DNA from: Bacteroidaceae bacterium
Lineage (GTDB): Bacteria; Bacteroidota; Bacteroidia; Bacteroidales; Bacteroidaceae
Assembly: GCA_028707655.1 (NCBI GenBank)
Contig: JAQWAN010000113.1
Coordinates: 1 to 6,918 of the forward strand
Direction: 5' to 3'
Length of the DNA stretch: 6,918 nt
Shown: piece by piece, positions 1 through 6,573 of the stretch
How positions within the stretch are numbered: position 1 is the stretch's first letter
Layout of the letters: each line of letters begins with the position of its first letter
Notes under the pieces: model-generated
The model's input: only the letters and a program-made list of their open reading frames with translations
Databases searched by the model: none
Told to the model about the DNA's origin: nothing
Made by a program: the position numbers and the translations under genes

Positions 1-390
1 ATTCGACAGATTTAGATCTATTATTTTTTCATTATATGTCAAGTCGATTACAGCAATGTCATTATAGCTAGCATCCAGTTTCTCAAGGTTTATCAATCCA
101 GAAATATCAACCACAGCCAAAGACCCCATATTATAAACAAGATTATTGGAAATATTCAATTCCTTAAGAGCAACAAAGTCATTTATGCCAGTTAAATCTA
201 ATATTCCTTTTTGTCTCAAATCGAGTACCGTAATGGTATTAATCTTAGAGGTGAGAACATAATCGTCCATTACATCATCATATCCTTGGTTAATTAAATA
301 CTGTTCAAAGTTATCATTTGGCACATAAGTGGTCTGTGCATTTATAACTAAAGAAACGACCAAGAACAAAAAAATTGTAATAGTTTTCAT
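1..390 (-). CDS. Secreted leucine-rich-repeat protein, N-terminal part (cut by window edge)
   Basis: The start codon and 130 codons are visible; the rest lies beyond the left edge. Residues 1-18 form a Sec signal peptide: a Lys at position 2, a hydrophobic core of Ile, Phe, Leu and Val, and a likely cut after Ile-Asn-Ala before Gln19. The mature start, with VPNDNFEQYLINQGYDD (about residues 23-39), is the short capping segment often seen ahead of LRRs in Flavobacteria. From about residue 50, repeats of the type LxxLxLxxN follow, with landmarks LDLRQKGI, LKELNISNN, LEKLDASYN and IDLNLSN. Such proteins are exported and often end in a type IX secretion sorting domain, but that end is not visible here. 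The role is probably surface binding or adhesion, and no ligand can be inferred. The start is fixed by the signal peptide and by a promoter just upstream. The gene is separated by 199 bp from the preceding gene and is probably its own transcription unit. Confidence 0.85.
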   Translation of the reverse strand, partial: MKTITIFLFLVVSLVINAQTTYVPNDNFEQYLINQGYDDVMDDYVLTSKINTITVLDLRQKGILDLTGINDFVALKELNISNNLVYNMGSLAVVDISGLINLEKLDASYNDIAVIDLTYNEKIIDLNLSN

Positions 391-589
391 AATATTAATA
401 ATTATAGGTTATTAAAATTAACAAATATAACTACATCCGCTAGACCTGCAACTAAAATAACATAATAATTTAAAATATTAATTAATTATAACCGCTGTAT
501 TCTCCATTCATGCATTGTGTTAGCATCAATTCAACATCATTTGCAGTTTACTAAAGGAGCCAGTCTATTCCACAGTTAAAAAGAAAAAT
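391..589. other. Intergenic region, no gene seen
   Basis: This 199-bp AT-rich spacer lies between the stop of the MscS-like gene and the start of the LRR gene. Besides the promoter at 422-451 it contains an AT-only stretch around 461-490. I found no open frame with a plausible start, no RNA gene and no convincing stem-loop with a T-run that could end the upstream operon. Confidence 0.6.
422..451 (-). promoter_or_regulatory. Bacteroidota-type -33/-7 promoter for the LRR gene
   Basis: Read on the minus strand, TTG (449-451) is followed by 19 bases and then TATATTTG (422-429). This fits the Bacteroidota sigma-A consensus, TTG then about 17-23 bases then TAnnTTTG, with no mismatch in the fixed positions. 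Transcription would begin a few bases downstream, leaving a leader of about 25-30 nt before the ATG at 390. That leader is almost purely A and T and has no Shine-Dalgarno sequence, which is normal for this phylum. Confidence 0.6.
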
Positions 590-1309
590 CTACACTAGCG
601 GTATACTTTCAGCAAGAGCATGTTGTATTTTAGGAATAAATTTATCATCTAGGGTGTAAGCATTGATCTTAATGTTTCTTTTTTCGGCATCTTGATTCAC
701 CACTTCTATTTTTATAGGCATACTAGAAACCACCCAAGGACTATTCAACAAACTAACCAGAATCTGTTTCTTTAGCATTTCTACATCTGCTGTAAATGGT
801 ACTGAAATAGTAAAGATACAATTCTTAAAATGTTTAACATTAGTAGTCGTTCTAACCACCTGTGTATATAGTTTGCTGTAAGGATAGTGGAGCGTTTCTC
901 CATTATCTAGTTGAATATCCATTTTGGTAATACCCATTTTAACAATAATACCAGAAAGCTCTCCAATTTTAATGCTTTGGTCCACAATATTCCCCTTTTG
1001 AATTTTAAAGATAGTACCCTGCACAAAATCGTTAATAGTATGCCACGTTAATAGTAACACTAATCCAGTAATAGCTATAGAAACAATAGGGTTTGCTAAC
1101 GTCAGTTTATAAATGAAGTAGACAATCAGTAGAATCCAAAGAACATTTATAGCCAAAGGAAGGTATTCTTTTATAAATTTCTGTTTTCGTTCATCTTTAG
1201 CCCATCGGATTACATATCTGTTAATGAATTTATGTAGAATAAAAAGCAGCACAGAAAAGCCCAATAACAATAAGAACCTATCGAATGATATTTCGTTAAA
1301 CTGCACCAT
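590..1309 (-). CDS. Small MscS-like mechanosensitive channel family membrane protein
   Basis: The protein has 239 residues, shorter than E. coli MscS (286). Three hydrophobic segments lie at about residues 11-28, 52-70 and 73-98, followed by a cytosolic part. The third segment runs into NDFVQGTIFKIQKGN (93-107), the position where MscS proteins pass from the pore helix into the beta domain. A beta-rich stretch follows (about 108-156: KIGELSGIIVKMGI, then LDNGETLHYPYSKL, where MscS has its IPN-type motif), and then the alpha/beta C-terminal domain to residue 236. MscS channels open under membrane tension and release solutes on hypo-osmotic shock. Here the pore helix lacks the regular Gly/Ala pattern of MscS, so true conduction is uncertain. 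The ATG overlaps the 3' end of the upstream SLC12-NTPase gene by 14 bp, which points to one mRNA and coupled translation. There is no Shine-Dalgarno site. Family assignment is fairly firm; function as a gated channel is inference. Confidence 0.8.
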   Translation of the reverse strand: MVQFNEISFDRFLLLLGFSVLLFILHKFINRYVIRWAKDERKQKFIKEYLPLAINVLWILLIVYFIYKLTLANPIVSIAITGLVLLLTWHTINDFVQGTIFKIQKGNIVDQSIKIGELSGIIVKMGITKMDIQLDNGETLHYPYSKLYTQVVRTTTNVKHFKNCIFTISVPFTADVEMLKKQILVSLLNSPWVVSSMPIKIEVVNQDAEKRNIKINAYTLDDKFIPKIQHALAESIPLV

Positions 1310-4300
1310 AATATTTATTTTTTTGTAAGTATTTAGTTAAGTAAGCGAGGAGATAAGGAGAAACACAATAGTTCTTTGATGCCGTTTTCACAACCAATCC
1401 AGACCGTATTAAGCTTTGCAGATTATCATTAACATAATCGTCAGCCTCCGTTTGATACACCCGTTTCAATCTAGATAAACTGATATGTTTATGCAGCAAT
1501 ATTTGCAGCAGCATATTTTCCCATTCCCTATTCGTAATCGCTGGTAGGTAAAATTTTTCAAAATCAGCTAAGCGGATTTCTGTTTTATCAATTTGTTTAA
1601 TATTGCCCAGCCACATATAAAAAGCCATACCAATATTTCCATTCGTGTAGGAAGTTATCCTTCTGAACAGATCATTTAGTTCTCTTGGATTAAGATTATC
1701 CTCCTCTTTATTTTTCCAGATAAACTTCATTCCACCACTATGGTGTCTATCCAGAATAGCCTTTTTAATATCCAACGTGTTTAAGGATGAGGTTGTTATG
1801 GTAGCCAACAATTGGTCATCTATAGCAATATATTGTCGTATATGTTGATAAAATAATATATTACAGTCCAGAACAAACAGATGTTTATTTCCAAATTGCT
1901 TAATCAAGTTAATAATTTGTAGAAGACTGTCGGACCCAGTATCACTCCTTGTCCACCACAATTCTAAGTCCTCAAAGACGATGGTCGATTTTTCCTTTAT
2001 CTGTTTCAATATAGCAACAGAATCACCCTGTAGTCCCGTAGCAACAAAGAGTGCATTATCCAGCTTCTCCGTACCCTTTACCACTCCCTCAATAGGAGCA
2101 GAAACGTTAATCATATGCTTTGGCAGATATACATTTACGGCATTCTGCATTAAATAGGTCTTTCCAGATAGATGGTCGCCCGTAAATAAGATAGCACCAT
2201 TTTTTCCTTCGTTAAATCGTCGAACTGCTTTTCTCACCTCCTCCAGTTCCGCTTCTCTACTTTTTAGTGCTTCAATTGGAGCCGTATGTTTACCCGTAAA
2301 CAGCTGATTATAATAGAAAGGTAGTTTTTTAATAGTCTCTTTTGACAAGCCCACTTTATCCGCAAAATCAGCAAATTTAGTATGTGGGTTTTGAATCGAC
2401 TTAGTGCGATATTCAAAATCCGATTTAGAGACCTTATCCTTACTGTCTAAGATTAAAGTATCCAGCCAGTTTATAAATTTTTCCGATTTATTTTTAATAA
2501 AAGCAGAAAGAAATTTCGAGCTACGACTTTTAAAAATCACATCAAAGTCGTCCGCTCTTTTTAGGATATTCTCCTCACTAACTACATCCTTCAGATTCCG
2601 TACAATGTCATTAACCTCCGACTGTTGCCTTAACTTAAGCTTGCGAATTATTTCCATGCTCTCTTCCAGTTGGCTCTTCGTTTTTTTGAGCACCATCGCA
2701 CTGTTCTTTTTATTTCCAGTGGTATCTAGAAGAGTAAATTTCAGTAATTCAAAGGCATTCTCAATCTTATTAGCCTCTGCTCTTCCATCATTAATAATCT
2801 GTTGGTATTGTTCCTTAACAGCAGCAACAATTTCATTTTCAATTAATCCCTTTATTACTTTTCTTGTATCCAACGGAATAGGAAGTATGCCCTCTTGTTT
2901 CGATTCAAAATCCATCAAATCTGCATAAGAGATCAGCTCAACTGTATCCTCTACAAGCAAAATACTCTTCTCCATTTCCAATTGCAGTGTATTTAACAAT
3001 CCATCTACACTTATCTGATTAGAGATTTGGTATAGCAACTGTTCATACTTATTTATATCAGCCACCAAGATAGCATCGAGAGTATCCACATTCTTTTTGA
3101 TAACCTTAAGCGTTTTATCTAACAACGTTTTATCAATAATAGACGTTACCCCCCTTATACTCTTAGCTGTTTTAATCTGCAATGCAATCATTTGAATATG
3201 CAGTAACAAATGGTTAGTTAGCAAATAGTGGTTGGTTAGCCATGTTTTATTGTAACCATCCATTTCCATAGCCGTAGTCTTACGTATGCTCCTCTTTATT
3301 CGTCTCTCCTTTTTCAAAGAAAGTCCTGCTTCATCAATACGGTTTGCAGTAGATAAAATATGCTGACATATCTCTCTAGAGGTGTTGTTCAAGCTGTTCC
3401 TATAATGTGTACTAAATTCATTATAGGTCGTTTTTAATTTTTCCTCGAGCTCACCTAAATCAATAGTATCCTCCTCATGAAGCGTATTGACCCAATTAAT
3501 AATTGCATGATTGATAGCCTTACCAGATACACCAATCCATAAGAGTTGTTGTGAAAAGTTCTCCAAGTATTCATTATTAAAATAGCTAGTAGCCACCTTT
3601 AGCAGTTCTATTTTTTCCTTCTTGCTTTTTTTGAGTTTTTGTTTGCTCTTCACAATAGCAGGCGAATCATTTTTCCTGATCTGCAAATCCTTTTCCGTAT
3701 AAACTCCTTCAATAACCTTTGGAATGGCATTTATGATTTTCCTTACACCAGTAACATGTTCATTTATAGCCTCACGAATCACCTCCGATACATAATCAAA
3801 TCTATTATTAGAGGAGATATCCTTTAGTAATTCTTCTTTTCGTTCTAGAAAAGAGAGCAGTGACATCTCCTTATCCTCCTTGAGTTGCTCCTGCAAGAGT
3901 GCACAGAAAGCGGAATAGACATCCCCCAGTGCTGTATATATATTGTTAGAAGTTACGCTGTTTATTTTTCTTATTTCCTGCTCCACTTTTTGTAGTTCCT
4001 CATCCAATTCATCACAACCCGATGGTTTTAATACCATAGATGTATCCGTTTTTAGATCTAACACATAGCGTTTTTCATCATATTTATTTTCTAAATAAGA
4101 ACTATCTTTCATCTCCTCATCATAACTCTTAGAGGAACTGATTAATAAGATGGTTCCCATTTCCCCTAAAAAGTCATTTGTTTTCTGTACAAATATCGCT
4201 TCCTCCCCTTTTTCCATTTTTGGAATCTTCATCACAATCAAGTCGGACGCAGAAGAATATTCCTGAACAATCTTATAGAAGGGTCGTTTATCCACCTCAT

Positions 4301-6281
4301 TGTTTATGATTTGGAATGGAAAATCAAGCCGTAAGGCCATTAATTGTCTACGAATAATTTTTTCTATCGCACTCTTTTGGTGGTGATTATTTACGCATAA
4401 AATTCTAACCTCCGCATTGTTCCAGTCATTAGACAATAAAATTCGTTTTGCAATTTGCAGTGTTAAATCGCCAACATTATCAATATTCTCCCACCAGATA
4501 TCAATTTTTGCGTAAGTGCCAAATCCCTTTTTCTTATCATAATCGAGATATAATATATTATATTCCAAATCGATTAGCCGAGCATTCATAGAAGCAAAGC
4601 CAATTGGATCTTCAGTATTTCTAGCCCATCCCATTAATATTGTATTAGGCTCTATTCCCGAGAAGCCATATGTACTAGCAATAGCCTCTACTCCTAGAAA
4701 AAGATCTTTACACTCCTGTTTCCGATAAAAAACGATATCATCGCTTAGCTTATCCTGCTCTTGTGCCTGTTTCTGTTTTGGGAATAAAGTAGTAGCAGAA
4801 GGATTAACAAGCAGATCAAAATTGGAGATCATGCCACCTCTACCAGACACCGCTTTACTAAAAGCAATTAGATGTGGTCGAGCCTCTACTTTACCACTGA
4901 ACAACAGTATATTAGGCTCCCAATTCCTTTTATTTATAGGTTTTTTGTCTAGATTTTCAAGTCCAATTTTCACCACTGACGACCATACACTAGACCATAC
5001 ATTACCCGAGCTCAATTCCAGCTGTTTTTTAGTAAGCAGAACAAATATGCCCCCCATTATTAAAACCGAAGCCAAAGTAGCAATCAGGTTCAACTGTATC
5101 ATTAACAACAAAATAGCGATTGTTCCTATAAAAGGAATTAGAATAGGAATTTTAAATTTTGGTCTAAAATCGGGGCTTGCCCATTTTTCCAAAAAACAAG
5201 ATAGATTAATAAACATATAAGCAGCCATATAAAACATGGCAACAATTCCCGCAATCACATTTAATTCTCCAATCAATATACCAGCTTCTGCTAAAACAAA
5301 AGTGAGAACCAGCGCATTTCTAGGTTCGTTTCCAGGTCCTACCCCTTTTCCGAATATATGTGGTGTAATTTTATCGTTAGACATCGATTGCATAATTCTT
5401 GGTCCACCCAATATACCTCCTAAAGCAGAAGACAACGTAGCCCCCCAGATACCAGCAATAACAAGCTGTGGCATCCAGCTAAACTCAACCAATGCATTAT
5501 TGTTGTTTTGGAGTTCAGCTCCTGGAATAGAATAAAACAGAAATACAGCCAAGCACGTGTAAACCACTAAGCCAACACAGATAGACAGCATAGTGCCCCA
5601 AGGGATTGATTTCTTAGGGTCTTTCAGATCTCCAGACATAGCCACGCCAGCGGTAAATCCCGTTACAGCAGGAAAGAACACACCAAAAATAACCGCAAAT
5701 CCCGGTGCATTCACCAGATTTGGGTCCGAAAAGTCAAAACCCTTGCCCTCCGATGTACCTAGAAAGACAGAGATTAAAGACAATACAATAGCTAAAAGAA
5801 TGAGGTATTGCGTTTTTATGGCAAAGCTCGTACTAATATATGCAATAGTAGTAATCACAAATAGTGCAATCGTTGCCACCAGTCGCAAGTGATTTATTGT
5901 TATTTCTTGTATCTGCAAAGTATCCTTCAACACAACCAAAACACTCTCACTAAAACCAATAAGATAGAGAGAGATACTAAGCGCCGTTGCCAGATAAAGC
6001 GTTATACCAATGGCACCACCAATGGAAAGACCTAAGCTACGCGATAGGATATAATATATCCCCCCCGATTTCACCTTTTTATCGGTTGCAATAGAGGAGA
6101 TACTCAGTCCAGTGGATACGGAAACGATATGTGCAATAAGTATAATACCAATCGTTGTTAGTAGGGAACCAGCATTACCAATAACCCAGCCCAAACGCAA
6201 ATACATTATAACACCCAGTATAGTAAGTAAAGAAGGGGTAAAAACCCCTCCAAAAGTTCCAAATTTCTTTATTTTTGCCAT
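1296..6281 (-). CDS. SLC12-type cation-chloride cotransporter fused to helical region, P-loop NTPase and winged helix
   Basis: This is a 1661-residue membrane protein. Residues 13-418 give about 12 membrane helices of the APC fold. They carry SLC12 landmarks: GVIMYLRLGW (23-32), SGGIYYILSRSLG (72-84), FFPAVTG (202-208), SGDLKDPKKSIP (216-227), GATLSSALGG (280-289) and AAYMFINLSCF (353-363). Residues 453-720 match the SLC12 cytosolic domain, for example NWEPNILLFSG, EPNTILMGW and KIDIWWENID. Animal members move Na+, K+ and Cl- together across the membrane. Residues 740-1340 are charged and helical, with likely coiled coils near 755-780, 875-895 and 1195-1230; I recognise no domain there. Residues 1340-1575 are a P-loop NTPase: Walker A GDHLSGKT (1368-1375, Lys1374), Walker B-like TIVFEDLE (1433-1440), and a sensor-1-like Asn1474 after FVLDC. 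Residues 1583-1655 look like a winged helix. An in-frame TGA at 6309-6311 and the conserved TM1 context fix the ATG. It is followed by the overlapping MscS-like gene. The domain calls are strong; the exact ions and the NTPase's role are inferred. Confidence 0.9.
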   Translation of the reverse strand: MAKIKKFGTFGGVFTPSLLTILGVIMYLRLGWVIGNAGSLLTTIGIILIAHIVSVSTGLSISSIATDKKVKSGGIYYILSRSLGLSIGGAIGITLYLATALSISLYLIGFSESVLVVLKDTLQIQEITINHLRLVATIALFVITTIAYISTSFAIKTQYLILLAIVLSLISVFLGTSEGKGFDFSDPNLVNAPGFAVIFGVFFPAVTGFTAGVAMSGDLKDPKKSIPWGTMLSICVGLVVYTCLAVFLFYSIPGAELQNNNNALVEFSWMPQLVIAGIWGATLSSALGGILGGPRIMQSMSNDKITPHIFGKGVGPGNEPRNALVLTFVLAEAGILIGELNVIAGIVAMFYMAAYMFINLSCFLEKWASPDFRPKFKIPILIPFIGTIAILLLMIQLNLIATLASVLIMGGIFVLLTKKQLELSSGNVWSSVWSSVVKIGLENLDKKPINKRNWEPNILLFSGKVEARPHLIAFSKAVSGRGGMISNFDLLVNPSATTLFPKQKQAQEQDKLSDDIVFYRKQECKDLFLGVEAIASTYGFSGIEPNTILMGWARNTEDPIGFASMNARLIDLEYNILYLDYDKKKGFGTYAKIDIWWENIDNVGDLTLQIAKRILLSNDWNNAEVRILCVNNHHQKSAIEKIIRRQLMALRLDFPFQIINNEVDKRPFYKIVQEYSSASDLIVMKIPKMEKGEEAIFVQKTNDFLGEMGTILLISSSKSYDEEMKDSSYLENKYDEKRYVLDLKTDTSMVLKPSGCDELDEELQKVEQEIRKINSVTSNNIYTALGDVYSAFCALLQEQLKEDKEMSLLSFLERKEELLKDISSNNRFDYVSEVIREAINEHVTGVRKIINAIPKVIEGVYTEKDLQIRKNDSPAIVKSKQKLKKSKKEKIELLKVATSYFNNEYLENFSQQLLWIGVSGKAINHAIINWVNTLHEEDTIDLGELEEKLKTTYNEFSTHYRNSLNNTSREICQHILSTANRIDEAGLSLKKERRIKRSIRKTTAMEMDGYNKTWLTNHYLLTNHLLLHIQMIALQIKTAKSIRGVTSIIDKTLLDKTLKVIKKNVDTLDAILVADINKYEQLLYQISNQISVDGLLNTLQLEMEKSILLVEDTVELISYADLMDFESKQEGILPIPLDTRKVIKGLIENEIVAAVKEQYQQIINDGRAEANKIENAFELLKFTLLDTTGNKKNSAMVLKKTKSQLEESMEIIRKLKLRQQSEVNDIVRNLKDVVSEENILKRADDFDVIFKSRSSKFLSAFIKNKSEKFINWLDTLILDSKDKVSKSDFEYRTKSIQNPHTKFADFADKVGLSKETIKKLPFYYNQLFTGKHTAPIEALKSREAELEEVRKAVRRFNEGKNGAILFTGDHLSGKTYLMQNAVNVYLPKHMINVSAPIEGVVKGTEKLDNALFVATGLQGDSVAILKQIKEKSTIVFEDLELWWTRSDTGSDSLLQIINLIKQFGNKHLFVLDCNILFYQHIRQYIAIDDQLLATITTSSLNTLDIKKAILDRHHSGGMKFIWKNKEEDNLNPRELNDLFRRITSYTNGNIGMAFYMWLGNIKQIDKTEIRLADFEKFYLPAITNREWENMLLQILLHKHISLSRLKRVYQTEADDYVNDNLQSLIRSGLVVKTASKNYCVSPYLLAYLTKYLQKNKYYGAV

Positions 6282-6408
6282 TCCATTTAAGGTATTTAAT
6301 TCAATCGTTCATTCATCTAAGCTTACACCTCGTTCGTTGTTGAGCATAAACCATCCATTCCCAATACAAATACAGTAATACGTAGATTACGAGTCCGAAA
6401 TTACGCTT
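6282..6408. other. Intergenic leader of the SLC12-NTPase/MscS operon
   Basis: This 127-bp spacer has no gene. It holds the weak -7 candidate and, next to the ATG, an AT-rich leader with no Shine-Dalgarno sequence. The in-frame stop at 6309-6311 excludes a longer N-terminus for the cotransporter. Confidence 0.5.
6367..6374 (-). promoter_or_regulatory. Weak candidate -7 element for the SLC12-NTPase/MscS operon
   Basis: On the minus strand this site reads TGTATTTG, one base off the Bacteroidota -7 consensus TAnnTTTG. It would give a leader of roughly 80 nt before the ATG at 6281. No TTG lies at the expected 17-23 base spacing upstream, so the call is tentative. It is the best candidate I found in the 127 bp between the acetyltransferase remnant and the cotransporter gene. 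Confidence 0.25.
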
Positions 6409-6573
6409 TTATTTGTTGAAAATCGCTTTTGCGATTCCTCTTTTTACGATTTTATAAGATTCTATTTTTCCATATGGTTTAAATCCAAGTTTCGCATATA
6501 TAGGCTCCCCCATTTGTGAAGTAGGAAGAACGCATACATGGCAATTATTACTCCTAGCCTCCAGCAACAATCG
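6409..6573 (-). pseudogene. C-terminal remnant of a GNAT-family N-acetyltransferase
   Basis: Fifty-four sense codons and a TAA (6409-6411) encode the end of a GNAT fold. The helix LLLEARSNNC is followed by a strand (HVCVLP), and then comes GEPIYAKLGFKPYG, the family's typical helix ending in a LGF motif, with a final strand ESYKIVKRG. GNAT enzymes transfer an acetyl group from acetyl-CoA to amines. The first 90-100 residues usual for the family, with most of the acetyl-CoA-binding motif A, are absent. The base directly before the first codon ends a TAG that closes the upstream ORF in the same frame, and the only internal ATG would leave 27 residues or fewer. It is therefore a decayed or truncated gene, probably a recombination scar, and not functional alone. 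Amber read-through into it from the upstream ORF is formally possible but unlikely. Confidence 0.7.

Noticed and set aside
2404..2928. A 174-codon open frame on the plus strand.
   Set aside because: It lies wholly opposite the helical region of the cotransporter gene, has a low-complexity Ser/Leu/Phe composition typical of antisense to Lys/Glu-rich helices, and has no promoter or family motif.
3639..3827. A 62-codon plus-strand open frame.
   Set aside because: It is antisense to the cotransporter gene, short, and shows no recognisable product.
4822..5892. Three plus-strand open frames of 99-132 codons (4822-5220, 5236-5535, 5593-5892).
   Set aside because: They are opposite the membrane domain of the cotransporter, whose SLC12 motifs clearly identify the true coding strand.
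6112..6378. An 88-codon plus-strand open frame over the start of the cotransporter gene.
   Set aside because: Most of it is antisense to TM1-TM2 of the cotransporter; it has no family signature or start-site support.
6421..6436. A perfect 6-bp stem with a 4-base loop (aatcgc-tttt-gcgatt).
   Set aside because: On the minus strand it lies inside the acetyltransferase remnant and is not followed by a T-run. On the plus strand a T-run follows after a gap, but there is no plus-strand gene to end. The stem is too short to call a terminator.
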